Shown here: piece after piece, positions 35,781-48,280 of the stretch
How positions within the stretch are numbered: the first letter of the stretch is position 1
Layout of the letters: every line of letters starts with the position of its first letter
From: Oehlia diaphana
Taxonomy: Eukaryota; Glomeromycota; Glomeromycetes; Glomerales; Glomeraceae
DNA: 51,987 nucleotides
Assembly: GCA_003833135.1 (NCBI GenBank)
Contig: QZLH01000013.1
Location: 31,747 to 83,733, forward strand
Direction: 5' to 3'
Notes under the pieces: generated by a model
Databases searched by the model: none
Seen by the model: only the letters and a program-made list of their open reading frames with translations
Told to the model about the DNA's origin: nothing
Program-made: the position numbers and the translations under genes

Positions 35781-36414
35781 TAATTAATCCAAAACTATGT
35801 CAGCAATATTGATTATTTTACTACAATCAATTTTATACTATGCAAAACAATAAAATTTATCAAATAAACTTTATAATAATTTATTATGAAATAAACTCAA
35901 GACTCTAAAAGTTTCTTGCGAATATTGTGTACATTTTTCAACTTTCTTTTGGTTGAAAACTGTTCTTAAGAACCATCTCAAAGTAATTATGTTTTTTTTT
36001 TTTTACAAAAGTCTTAAAAATGATTTGATATATTTGTTTAAAAGAAAATTTGAACTAATAAAGCACCAAATCTCTAAAGTTTTATATGATAAAAAGAGAA
36101 ATATTTGAACTTAACTTTGTTCTTAAACCATCTATAAACTTGTCATAAAAATTTGAAGGTAAACTCATATTTCATCAATCGGTGAAACATTTTAAAATGT
36201 GTAATTGTAATATGATGCTATTCAGGAAAATCTTGAAGATAATGATCATGAAAAAAAAGCAATGATAATTTATTTGGTCAAAAATAATTTGATTTTACGT
36301 TAAAAGTGATCATTTAAAAACGGAAAAATTTAAAAAAATTGATCATTATCTGTAACATGAAACATCTGATTATAGTAAAATAATCAATGTTGCTGACATA
36401 GCTTTGATTAATTA
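35781..36414. mobile_element. About 634-bp TIR element
   Basis: Inverted repeats of about 48 bp (35781-35829 and 36367-36414) share TAATTAATC, CTATGTCAGCAA and ATTGATTATTTTACTA. Outer CACCGG words at 35760 and 36420 may extend the ends. No target duplication resolved and no coding interior. Confidence 0.6.
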
Positions 36415-39400
36415 CACCCCCGGTGATATGATATAGAAAATTCTAAAAATAAATTATACTATAGAAATTTTGTGAGTTTAATTAAAAAATTCTTTATAAT
36501 ATTACGATGAACAAAAATGTGAGGCAAGCATAACTATATATTTTCAATAAAATTAGCAGTAGTTGTACTGGCTGAATAAGTGGTCAAGATAGTTATAATT
36601 TTCGTAAAATTTAGAGATAGAAAAGCTATTTAGGCGCGGATTGTCTCTAGTTATTATTTTATAACAATCTTACAAAATTAAGAAAATTTGGCAAGTCTTA
36701 TATATATAGTTACTTCAGTGGAGATGAATTACGTAATACGTTAAACAGTAAAAGCCGTTAAGGTAAAATTAATTTATATTACACTGTATTCTTTAATTAT
36801 TAAATTAAGAGAAAATTGACATGCGGAAACTCATAAACGAAATTTTTGTTTTATTCTCCAGCTACAGATTTATGATTGTTTAACGAAAAAAATTCTTGCA
36901 GCATATAAAATTAATAATTATAATATAAGAACAACAACAGTCCACTGGAACCATATAGCAATCCGCGGAGACATGATACACATTACACAATGTTAATTTT
37001 CCTAAACAGAAAGCTTTTATTAAATTAAATTCATAAGAATTTTTACATTTTTAAAAACATAGTAAAGCAATTCTCACCATAATGTTTAGCTAAAATTTTA
37101 GATTCCTATCTAATACATGTTGATAAAATAAAAATATTATATTATACTAATATATATTATAATAAAAATTAATCTGTGAATTATTATAAACTAAATGTAA
37201 AAATTTATATTAGACTATCATAAATAATAAGTCCTTTATATTTGTTAATAAATTGAAATATTCGAATATCCGAACTTACTTGATTTATAAACGAAAGTTC
37301 AAATATCTTAATTTTCTAACGAAAACTCCCATATACAGTATTTGCATTTGATAAATATCCATAAATGTAGTCATGTTCAGATGTCATTATCCAATCAGGA
37401 CATTTGTTAAGTGTATATATACTGTATGTATATTGCAAAGTAGTTTATACTATTGGTTTCCTTATAATTCTTTAAAATTTTTGACATTACGTAATTTTAA
37501 AAGCAATTTATGACATTAATTCTTTGAATAGAAAATATGAAATAAAATGTTTTAAATGAATGAATTTGACAAATTATAATTGTTCAATTAAATTACTAGT
37601 ATATATTTATATTTAACAACGAAATATCATTATTTTAAGTGATATATAAATCAACTAATTTGGAACAAACTTTCATTTGCTATCTTTAATTCTGAATGTA
37701 AATAATTTAGAATTATTAGAACTTACTGGTTTTAATGTCCCCTTCTTAGTCAAGTGAAACAACAAACTAATTGATAAACGATCCCTAAAATGCAAAATTA
37801 TTATTTTATTTATACTAATACTTAATTCGTTCTGTACTAGTAAAAATGATTTTTGTATAAATATTAACCTTTCATACATTAAATAATAATTTTTTTTCAT
37901 GTAAATAATTTTTCGTATGTGAATAATAATAAGTTTTTTTTTTCTTAATAAATAGGTCATATAAATATCGCTTGTCTTTGTTAATTTGATCCAAAGCAAC
38001 TGTTGATTTATACTTGAAATTTTTACAAAAAAAGTTATTATTCTCACATCTATTAAACGAGGTTTACAAAGAAAAGCTGGTCCAATACTCCAATAAGAAA
38101 TTGATAGATTTAAAATAGCAGCATTATTAAAAATAAGAAATTTTCGTTTACACGGTGTAATTGTCACTCTTCCACCCACGTGATCATAGTAAAATATTTT
38201 GTATTTCAGGGACACTTTTTTACGGTAGATGAAATAATATTTGCATGTCATCATCTGAGACTAAAACCGAAAATCTCATACTAACTGAGAAAAATATAAA
38301 ACGGACGCTCTTATCTTATTTTCTTACGAAATGAGGACATTAATGGAAATTATTGTTCGTTAGTTATGACTTTCTTGATGCTATCAAATTTCAAAAAATG
38401 TGAGATCTTTTGTACTTCCAAACTTATTAATAATTTGAATTTTAATAATTTCCCATGTAAATTAGTTCTCATTATACTAATAGAATCATGTTCCCGTAAT
38501 AATAGCAATAGTAATAGACTATTCTTTCTTTTAGCAGTTGAATCATATTAGATTCTTTTAATAACACAACCTCTTTCTACCGTAACTCATAAATCTTACA
38601 TTGATCATGGATCCAGAATTTATAGTTCCTGAAGAAAGAAAATTAGAATGATGATTAATCGCAGTTATGTGCACAATAAAAATAAATTAATACAATTTTT
38701 AGGGATGAAAATAGGATTAGAAGCTCGCTAAGGAGTATAAAGAAAAAAGAAGCGTTCATTTTCATAATACCGCAATTGAAGAGATTATAGCATTGATGAC
38801 AATGTTAGAGTTATCATTCGTCAATTCTCATCAAGTAAGACTTTATGTTGTTTATCGTTGTTGTTAGCTTCATTCGATACCAATAAATTGCTTATTTTTA
38901 CGTATAAAGAAACTCACAAAATTAAGGACGAAGTAAGTCGACATAAGTTAAAAAAACATGATGTCCCAGACGGGTCAACACAGTCGGTGGGAAATAAAAT
39001 CAATTCAGTGTATAAAATTTATGTGCATTGATGTGTACAAAAAATTTTTAATTTATAATAGGTTGTGCACATCTTTTTATAAATTTCTTAAATGTATCAC
39101 AAAAAAATTTTTCTTGTGCACGGTGTGCACATAAAATTTTTTTCAGTTTTATATACTGCTAAGAATGATCTATACTTTATTATATAAAATTGCATTATTT
39201 AGCCATATTATGTATACTAATTAGTTAATTACATTATCTAGTCAAGTGATTTAATAATGACCTCTACTTCAACATTATTAAATAAAGTATAAAAGAAAAG
39301 AATTGAATTAAAACTATTATGAAAAGGATTTTACTATTATTATTTTTAAAATTACACTAGCTCAAAGTAATGAATAAAATACTTTGCAAGAAACATGTCA

Positions 39401-39488
39401 GTCGAGCCCATAAGTCAATATTATTATAATAAGTAGAAATTGGGAATTTATCGAAAGAAGATCACTCGGTGATTCATGTGACTGTAAA
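36415..39488. other. Intergenic with decayed fragments
   Basis: 37985-38200 is a dispersed repeat listed separately. 38607-38835 (+) contains a short coding-like stretch, LAKEYKEKRSV then FHNTAIEEIIALMTMLELSF, ending at a GTAAGA donor; it resembles the end of an HMG-box-like exon but is frameshifted upstream, so I treat it as a relic. 39000-39130 repeats GTGCACA words. Confidence 0.45.
37985..38200 (+). repeat. Dispersed repeat, copy 2
   Basis: Same-orientation relative of 16090-16290. The plus strand gives VDLYLKFLQKK, IKRGLQRKAGP, a stop, then ALLKIRNFRLHGVIVTL. The minus strand is also open for 193 codons over 37673-38254, but the plus-strand reading keeps more conserved-looking blocks. 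Likely transposon-derived. Confidence 0.45.
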
Positions 39489-40727
39489 TCATCTGAACGT
39501 TCGAAAAAAATCAGCGATACCAGAATTTGTTGTCGTGGTCTTATTATGGGACATATCACTTACAAGAAAGGTATCCTCATCAACATCTCCCGTATAACAG
39601 CCAAGTGTTGCGAATTTTTTGTTAAAGTCTTTAAGATCATTGAATGTCATTTCAAGAACATGGGCTATTTTTGGACACTTCATAAACCTGTATCTTGAAG
39701 GTTTTGGAATATATGAGGTGAACTTGAAACGTAATATCTCAGTAACTCTGACACGAAACCCGCACAATTTCTCACTTACAATCCTCCCTCCACATATATG
39801 AGATCCAGCCCTAAATTCAAGTTTTGGGTCATCAGATTTTAATTCATAATGCCAAATATAACCAGTAGCACAGGTGCCTGCTATACGCAATTTCCATTCA
39901 TCAGATATAGTTGTAACAATTTCCTCAGGAAACAAACAGTCCTCCCAAATCAGCGCACCTCGATAATTTTCACTTGCAATTGGGACAATTTCAATCCTAA
40001 GAGATTCAAGTGAATAGCCATATCCCTCTTGTGCAAGTTGTTTCCATTTCGTACTAAGCATTTCATTCAATCCACAAGTAACATCAACATTGATAAAGAA
40101 CTTTTGGTCTATTTGATCAATTTTTGCATGAAAATGAGTGCGGGTATCTAATGTTTGAATATGATCTTTAGTTCCAACATGTGCTACAGAAGAGACTGAG
40201 ATATACTTATCATCATCACCACTGTTATCACCACCACTACGGCCACCATCACTTCGATCATCACCACTGCGACCAGCATCATTACCATCATGACCCCTTT
40301 CAGTAACTGTATTATGGTCGCTTGATAAAACAATTCCATCTATTGGTTCAACAACTTCAATTACCTCACTTTCTGCTATATGTTCATAATTAAATATTTC
40401 CTCAAGTTGCTCTAAAATTGATGGTTTTATGTAACTTGTTACCCAACAGGTAATGCTTGGGGAAAAACACTTTTCATCGAAGCTAGGTCCTATAGCATAG
40501 ACAGGTTGCGATTCAAGTACCCGATCAATTTCATCTTACTTGTTAAGAAGTAATTCATATAATTGTTCTGATTCATCGTTTATTTCAGCTGAGATTCCAC
40601 GTAAGGTAGTCGCATCTACTGAAAAAAATTCAGAGCTAACTACACGTTTATCATTAACAAAAACATTAGGTGTATTAAGGTGAATTTTGTTGTAAGCAGT
40701 GCTTTGCATTTCATTAAGAGTATCCAT
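39489..40727 (-). CDS. Unrecognised protein gene with one in-frame stop
   Basis: From ATG at 40727 one frame runs 412 codons to TGA-side end 39489, broken only by TAA at 40536-40538. Residues 1-63 precede the stop; 348 open codons follow it without another. The middle has a low-complexity Gly/Asp/Ser/Arg linker. The C-terminal 190 residues look globular (YRGALIWEDCLFPEEI, YIWHYELKSDDPKLEF, RAGSHICGGRI). The stop sits in AACAAGTAAGAT, which is also a plausible splice donor with an acceptor CAATTTTAG about 120 bp on, but the intervening codons look coding. So either a nonsense allele, an intron retained in frame, or a sequence error. A more decayed paralog lies at 51180-51670. Family not recognised; no function assigned. 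Confidence 0.65.
40205..40292 (-). repeat. Gly/Asp/Ser/Arg-coding low-complexity stretch
   Basis: Degenerate triplet-like repeats (CACCAC, ATCATC, CATCACC words on the plus strand) encode a flexible acidic/Gly linker in the gene at 39489-40727. Confidence 0.7.
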
Positions 40728-43405
40728 ATTTTGTGATAAAATTTTTATGAAGTCCGTGAATGTACGAGTCTCAAAATAAATAAAAAAATTGAAATCACCT
40801 TAATCACCTTAACACACAATTTATATTTACCTTGTACCTGGGAAAAAAAAATTTTAAACGCTTATATACTTACGTTTGTGCCACCGCTGACAAATTATTA
40901 TGCATTACACGAGATACCTATATTGATATAATTTATCAGATTGTCTCTTAAAAATTATTAGTTCTCAACGGTTGTTGATCTGTAATGTTTCATTTTTTTG
41001 TTTGGCTAAAAATAAATTCGGATCAAACAGAACTACTAATAAAATGATTCATACGATTTATTGGCTTACGTGTCTTAATTTTCTTGTTTTCAGAAAATTT
41101 AAGTGTTATTGCGTAATATTTACTTTTAATCTTTCCAAATACTGACATCAAATCGTACATGAAACAATTGAAAGTTTTATTTAATATTTTAATAAAAGTA
41201 CTTTTTAAAATTTTGTCAAAAATGGACTAGTGTTTTTCATTCTTAAACTGGAACATACTTAATAAATAAAAAACTAGGCTAAATTTTTACGTGATATAAT
41301 GTTTTCTATAAATTTTCAAATTCAGTAATGATTTTATGATTTCAACCATCAAAATTAAAATTTAAAAACAAAAATTATTATAAATAATATGATTTACCGA
41401 AGAATGTAAAGTTGTAAACATTTTAGTAATGCTTGTATATCATGGTTGGTGACAAACTGACAATCATATAATATGAAATATTTTCAACTTTTTATGTCAA
41501 TGTTTTATTAATAAGATAATTATGAATAGTGAGTAAAATCTTTGGGATGAATAAATATATTAATAAATATCCTAACCGAAGAAAAATTATACAAAATTTT
41601 ATTTAAATATATCAATCGAAAATATTTTATCTTATTTATCTTACATATCTTACAGATCAATCAATTACATATAAGACTATATGACTTATTGTGACCAAAT
41701 AAAAATTAAAATGTCGTTTTAATATATTAAAATAAATCAAAATATAAATAATTCTTTTTAAATAATTAATTATTTTATATAAAAGTTAAGTTAAGCTTTA
41801 AATTACTAATTTGATTGATTGAATAAATCTTAAAAAATGAATGTTAGGAAATTTCCTTGTTTTGTAATCAGTATTTTAATTGTTTATAAACAGATGAAAA
41901 TTAATATGACTTCCGTCTTATATTTTATATTATAATAATAAAATATACTAAATCTACTGTATTAACAGCGAATTGATAGTTCATTTAATTAGTTAAATTA
42001 ACTAAAAAAAGCTTCCTCTTATATTATTACATTTATGTGATTATTTTCGTAATATCCGTCTATTCTGATATTCAAGTAAAAAAAAAAATATGTAATACTT
42101 ATTTGGTTGGAATTTTTAAGAAACTTTGGAATCTATGGGAATCGTTTTTAGGAATCGGGTCTTTAGGGATCAGTTTATAAGCTATAACAAAATAATAAAG
42201 TTTATACGAGGGTTGCTTAGCATTACACAGGTCAAATGATATCCATAGTATTTATAGTAAAACGACTAAAACGTGATTTTATTTTTGTAATCAGTGTCAT
42301 TATTATAGAATTCGAAATTCGCAAAAAGAGTTTGTGAAAAATTTGTAAATAATGAAAAAAAAAGTTGTAAGATATGAAAAATAAAAATGGAAAAATAATT
42401 CGTGGAAATTGAGAAAGAAATGTAAGAATAAAAATCATGAGATATGAAAGTAAAATCCAAAAAAAAAAGAAAATGAAAAAAATGAAAAATGATTATAGTT
42501 TCACATGAAATACTGGTATCCCCCGGTATAGTGTTTAGTTTTACTTTTTTTAATAAAATCATATTTATTCTAACTAAAAAATATATTTAAATAAATAAAT
42601 ATTTATTTCGATTATATCTCAACACTTGCCCGATCCTAACCTAAAAGGCAAAAGTACAGAAAAAACCACATTAGGAAAAAAGAAAATATTAGTAAAAAAA
42701 CATAATGATAAAAAAAAAAAATTAGAAACAAGGTGCTCATCGTAGCACTGCAAACTGGAATGAGCAAAAAAAAAATAAAATTTTGATATTGAAAAATTAA
42801 TTTTTTAAAAAATAATGGACAAATAAAGAAAGTTACAACTGATTTCATAATGTACGGGACACCTAGCAAATTTTAAAGAACTCGGAAATATTCGGTAAGC
42901 TCAAAATAAGATAAAATTATACCACCAGCCAAATTCACCATATTAACGTATAATTTTTATTTTATATCAAGCTTTACCTTTAAAATTTGAAATCAGCTGT
43001 AACCGGAAATATATTACTTGCATTTAATTAAATTTTTATTTTCGATCTTTTTTTTTTCAAACCACATAAAAAAAATTTTTGAATTATTTTTTTTTTGGTC
43101 CAAACCAATAAATATTTTTTTTAAATAATAATAGTAATTAATTAAAATTTTTACTAGATTAAAGTAAAAGATAAATTTCTTGATTATAAGTACAATACCA
43201 TGAATCAGTTTAATTGTGCGAGTAAAGAGACGCACGTTGCATCTATATTATTCAAGATGGTATTTTTCTTAATATTCTAATATCCATATCACAATCTTTT
43301 TTTGAAAATAAAATAAAATTGAATTGTGTATTTAGATTATCGACAGTTAGATAAAAATTATTTAACATTAATCAAAAATTTTTGAGATATTTTGTTATGA
43401 TTATA
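40728..43405. other. Intergenic, no gene seen
   Basis: Very AT-rich; open frames at 42232-42869 are A-run/T-run artefacts rich in Phe, Ile and Leu. 42100-42180 repeats GGAATC words. Confidence 0.55.
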
Positions 43406-43545
43406 GTTAGCCGAAAAACGAGCCGAATTTTTGATTGCCGATCATCCGGATCCGGTTTAATCGCAGAAAATCCCCTGGAATTCCACCACGATCTACGCCT
43501 GAGCCAGGTCCGTATCATGGTGCGGCTAATTATTTTTCGGCTAAC
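43406..43545. mobile_element. 140-bp MITE with TA flanks, copy 1
   Basis: Ends GTTAGCCGAAAAA and its inverted copy, each flanked by TA (Tc1/mariner-type target). A second copy lies at 48281-48411. Shared interior words include GGTTTAATCGCAGAAAA and CGCCTGAGCC. More GC-rich than its surroundings. Confidence 0.75.
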
Positions 43546-43547
43546 TA

Positions 43548-44166
43548 CACCATTATTTAGATTATCCCGTATTAATTAATTTGAATTGTGTAATGTTTAG
43601 AACGTCTCCATCGAAATTAATGAATTGTATCAAGAGTGTTGATCATTTTAATTGACGAAATTATATCTGATATATTATTTGTGCATAATTTATTATGAGT
43701 TATAACTAAATTTAATCATTTTAATGTAATTTTTAATTAATTAAAAATGAAATATTGGGAATTTTCTTTTATGAAAGAATAAAAATATCTGATGTATAGT
43801 TTCAAGATAATTTTTTTTTTATAAAAAGAGAAAATGATAATTCAAATATAGGAAACGACTTCCAATTTTAATTTTGAAAAATTTCGATTTTTTGAGTTTT
43901 CTTTTATTTAATACGAAAGAGAAAAGAATAAATTAAAAAAATGGTGATTTGCTTTTCTAAAAAGTAACCTGAAGGTTAGTTTCATCTATACTAACATGAG
44001 ATGAGTTTTTGCGTCGATTTGGAATTATGATTAAAGATAATTTATTACGTGCTTAAAAATTGCGAATGATCGACATATGTAGTATGCCGTTGATCAACGC
44101 TAATTTTGTACTCATTAACAGGTTTATCTGCTGTATTACCTGCATTGTTGACTTCAAAACGCCGAA
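43548..44166. other. Promoter side of the kinase gene at 44217
   Basis: No gene. The last 110 bp (TAATTTTGTACTCAT, AACAGGTTTATC, TTGACTTCAAAACGC) are conserved upstream of the kinase relic at 48710, so the duplication included the promoter. Confidence 0.5.
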
Positions 44167-44185
44167 TTTTTTTTTTTAAAAAAAA
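44167..44185 (+). promoter_or_regulatory. T-run/A-run element
   Basis: Eleven T then eight A, 31 bp upstream of the kinase ATG at 44217. Same arrangement as 9021-9040 and 2909-2925. Confidence 0.45.
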
Positions 44186-44216
44186 GTTTAGTATAATTTA
44201 CACTTAAAACGACAAA

Positions 44217-47200
44217 ATGACTTCGGTGAAAAAATGGATTGATAAAAAGATAAAAGATAAACAAATTATTGATTATGAATATAGTAAATTTAGTGAAATT
44301 GAAGAAATTGGTAGAGGAGGTTTCGGTAAGGTACAAAGAGCAGAATTGGCTGATACGGGATTAGTCGCACTAAAAAGTTTTGTTGATGAATATTCAAACA
44401 TTGAAGAAGATGAGCTCAATAGAATTGATGATGAGTTTGTCAAGGAAGTAAGAAACCTTTATTTATGTTGTGCCGTATATTATATTTATATGTAGAATAT
44501 AAAACAAATTAATTTATTTCACCATTCAGCTAGAACTCCTCCGTGAAGTTAAATATCATGAAAACATCAACTGTATTCTAGGAATAACAAAAGGTTAGCT
44601 TTAAATTTTTTTTTTAAAAACAACAAATATAAAAAAAAATATATTAATTTACCTTAAAATTAATACGGCTATTTATGTATAAATTAATAGTTTCTAAGAG
44701 TTATATTTTGGTGTTGGAGTATGCTAATGAAGGAACTTTAAGAGATTATTTGAAAAAAAAATTTACTTTATTGGAATGGAAAGATAAAACTCAAATGGCA
44801 TTGGATATTGCTCGTGGGTTAAAATTCTTGCATTTCAAAGGGATTATTCATAGAGATTTGGTTAGTATTTATTTTATTTTTCGTGATTTTTGTTTATGAT
44901 AACAATCTAATCATTTTATTATTTTTATAGCACTCGAAAAATATATTAGTAAATAATGGAAAATTATTAATTGCAGACCTTGGATTGTCTAAAAAATTGG
45001 CAGAAGTTACAACTAATTCAATCGGTAATAGAAATGGGATGGATGAATATATTGATCCGCAATGTTTTAAAAATAGGAAGTATAAAAAAAATAAGAAGTC
45101 TGATATCTATAGTTTAGGTGTTTTATCATGGGAAATTTCAAGCGGACGTCCTCCTTTTTCTGACTGTTCACGAAATTTAATTGCCTATTACATTAGTAAA
45201 GGTGATAGAGAAGAGCCAATTGAAGGTACACCTCTAAAGTACCAACAACTTTATCAAGAATGCTGGGATGATAACCCAGAATCAAGGCCCGATATTGAAG
45301 AAGTATATGAAACTTTAAGTCAATTAAAAGCTGAGGAATTTTCTTTGCTACTATCCCCACACTCTAATATTAATGAAATAAAAAATTCAAATATTGATTA
45401 TAATGATGACTTAAGCATTTCTGATGATCTAAATTCAAGAAGTAAGTTTATTTTATTCACAAGGATTCTCAACATCTACTATGTTTAGTAACCTCTATAT
45501 ATATTTATGTTATCTATTTATATTTATTTTATTTCTCCACTTTCACCATTTATAGGAGAAAAATATTTTGATGGTAAGTTATTTAATTCCATTATATTTA
45601 TTTTTATATTTTAATATATTTCAAACTAACTATATTCTTTGTTTTTAATAAATTAGATTGTAAGTAATATATTTAATTTTATCACTATAATACTTTTATA
45701 AGAATATTTCATTTGATTAATTAATGGCAAATAATTTTACAGGGTGTAAGTTATATGTTGTCTACATTTCTGTTATTTATATATAATTCAAATTAACAAA
45801 GTTCTTTATTTTAAAAAATGATTTGGGCAATATAGGGAGTAAGTTAAAATTGTTTAATATTATTAAATATTTATAAAGTTTACATATGATTACAACTAAC
45901 TAAATTTTTTAGTAAGTAATAATATAAGGAACAATAATATAAGGAGTAGAAGTAATTATATAAAGAGTAAGTTATTTATTTAAATCAATTATTTATATAG
46001 TACTCATATAATCTAAAATTAAATCTTTTATTTGGTGATTATTTAGGTTGTAAGTTATTAGTTATTTCTATTATTTAATATTTACAGTATTTATAATTTT
46101 AATTAACTGAATATTTTGGTGATTTACTGATTTACTTTAGTTGGTAAGTTGTAAATTTTAAGTATGCATTCAGTTATTTATACATAAACTATATTTATAA
46201 TTATATTGAATCCCTGCCTATTTAAATTATAGAGTAAGCATTAATAATACAATTTTTTAATTTAAATCTTTATGTGAACTTTATATGAACCATAATATAA
46301 TTTTAATTATTTAAATTTATAGATTCGGGAAAAGTGGAAATACAATTATAGATGATTTTATTCTTGAAAAAAAATTAAGATGGATTCCTTATAACAAATT
46401 TACAAATGTTAAATATCTTAATGAAGGAGGATTTGGTACTATATATAAAGCTACTTGGTTAAATAATGATGAAAATGAAGAAGTAATTCTTAAATGTCAC
46501 ATAAATTTAAATAAAAATTTAAATGAATTTTTAAAAGAAGTATGATAGTATATTATTTTCTATTTTTGATTAAAATTATTCAAATTAAAATTAATAAATT
46601 ATTATTGTTTTTTATAGTGGGAATATCATACAAGTGTTTTAAATTCGAATGATATTATATATTTTTATGGATTTACAGAAGATCCACTTATATCAAGATA
46701 TATGGTAGTAATGGATTATGCAAATCAAGGTACTTTAAGAGAAAATTTAACAAGAATAGTTAAAAATAATTGGAATCAAAAATTATATATGTTGTATCAA
46801 ATCATTTCTGGACTTAATAAGATACATGAAGAAAATCTTATTCATTGTAACTTTCATGATGGCAATATTTTAAATCATAATGATAATAAAATTTATATTA
46901 GTGGTTTAGGATTATGTAAACCTGTAAAATCGGGTTTGGAAAAGTATGGTATTTATGGTGTTATACCATTTATGGCTCCAGAAGTTTTAAGAGGCAAATC
47001 TTATACTCCAGCTAGTGATATATATAGTTTTTCTATGATTATGTGGGAATTTACATCTGGAGTACCACCATTTAATAATAGAGTACATGACATTCAACTT
47101 GCTTTAAGTATTTGTAAAGATGGTGAACGTCCTGAAATTATTGAAAATACTCCACAATGTTATGTAGATTTAATGAAAAGATGTTGGAATGAAGATCCGT

Positions 47201-47391
47201 TAAAAAGACCATCTTCTAATGAAGTATTATATATTATTGATAAATGGATTTTCCGTCCTAATGATGATGAAATTAATGAAGAATTAAAAAGCAACATTAT
47301 GGAATTTATAAATGCACCAATTGGGCAGCATAATAATCTTGTTACTGAATCACATCTACAAGCATTTTATACAAGTCTAGTAAAAAGTTGA
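44217..47391 (+). CDS. Kinase-pseudokinase tandem protein
   Basis: Clear exons: 44217-44447, 44530-44593, 44691-44860, 44931-45441, 45556-45573, then a run of tiny exon-like units, 46323-46539 and 46618-47391. Kinase 1 has IGRGGFGKVQ, VALK, HRDL/HSKNIL split by an intron, and DLG for DFG; exon sizes and phases match kinase 1 of the gene at 16626. The second domain has NEGGFGTIY, HCNFHDGNIL and SGLG where HRD and DFG should be, so the catalytic Asp and the metal-binding Asp are both gone: a pseudokinase. The stop at 47391 looks premature, because after a one-base shift (from 47379) a family-like tail (NEILESEDSQASVKANEML) stays open to 47492. Alternatively two genes. It lacks the Cys-rich module found between the kinases at 16626. 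Confidence 0.7.
45574..46322 (+). other. Serial intron/micro-exon array
   Basis: Nine GTAAG-type donors occur at about 45574, 45660, 45746, 45839, 45912, 45967, 46050, 46144 and 46234, spaced about 55-95 bp. Most are preceded by an AG acceptor and only 1-3 bases (ATT 45657, GGT 45743, GGA 45836, GTT 46047, TTG 46141, A 46233). It ends at the acceptor before 46323. Many donors extend to GTAAGTTA. It looks like one intron unit multiplied in tandem. Whether the 3-base units are spliced in is unknown. Confidence 0.6.
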
Positions 47392-47392
47392 A

Positions 47393-48280
47393 TGAAATTC
47401 TTGAAAGTGAAGATTCACAAGCTAGTGTAAAAGCAAATGAAATGCTAGTAAGTGTAGATTTGAGTGATTATATAATTAGGTATGTGCCATAATATATAAA
47501 AAATTAATCTTGCAAATTAATTAATTTTATTTAATTAATTATTTAGATTTTAAAACAGATGAAAATTAACTAATTTTTTGGGTTTTTAAAAAAAGATTTA
47601 TAGTTTTTAAGTTACTTTTTGATATTATGCATTCAGCAGAAATTGTTCTTTATTTTATTCTTTTTAGATTTATTTAAACACTAAGGTTAGAGTACTAGTA
47701 AAATATTTTACAAGATTCTTAGTTTGTAATTTAAATAAATCCTTTTTTTTTATATTTTATCCAAATATTAAATATTGTATTCTTTTTTAAGAATTATTTA
47801 AACACTAAAGCTAGAGTAGTAAATATTTTACAAATTTTGATTCTTAGTTAGTAATTTAAATAAATCTTTTTTATTTATAACTCTTTAATTATTAAATATA
47901 AATTATCCAAATAATAATAAGTACATAAAACTCATTATCATTTAGTTTCTAAACCACGCCGATCACAATTTTACAGTTGTAACCCTGTTGCTTCGCACCA
48001 GGAGTTTAATGCTGAAATTATATGATCGGTCATATAAATTTCGCTTTTTTAACGTCACATAATAAACTGGCCAATGGAAGTAAGGTTACACAATTTAGAA
48101 TTTATTTATACGGATAATCTGAGCGTTACAAATTTTTTAATTATATAATCCTGAAATGCATTACAATCATATCTTGAGATGAAAATTGGGCGTATTGTCA
48201 ATATTTTTGTGGATTAGATTTCACATTTTAATCTAACCATATTCTCAATGTGGACACAAAAACACCCTTATTAATGTGTA
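47393..48280. other. 3' flank of the kinase-pseudokinase gene
   Basis: 47393-47492 still carries the out-of-frame continuation of the upstream gene. After it no gene is seen; a direct repeat at 47670-47867 is listed separately. Confidence 0.5.
47670..47867. repeat. Two-copy direct repeat, about 123-bp period
   Basis: 47670-47742 and 47793-47867 share TTATTTAAACACTAA, TAGAGTA, AAATATTTTACAA, GATTCTTAGTT and GTAATTTAAATAAATC. Located in the 3' flank of the kinase gene. Confidence 0.75.

Noticed and set aside
37673..38254. 193-codon minus-strand open frame
   Set aside because: Overlaps a dispersed repeat whose plus strand keeps better blocks; no recognisable domain.
38607..38835. HMG-box gene
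   Set aside because: Only one short exon-like piece resembles the end of an HMG box, with frameshifts upstream; noted as a relic within the intergenic entry.
42232..42869. Three minus-strand frames rich in Phe/Ile/Leu
   Set aside because: Products of A-runs on the plus strand, not membrane proteins.
43382..43579. 65-codon open frame on the plus strand
   Set aside because: Covers the MITE at 43406-43545; not a gene.
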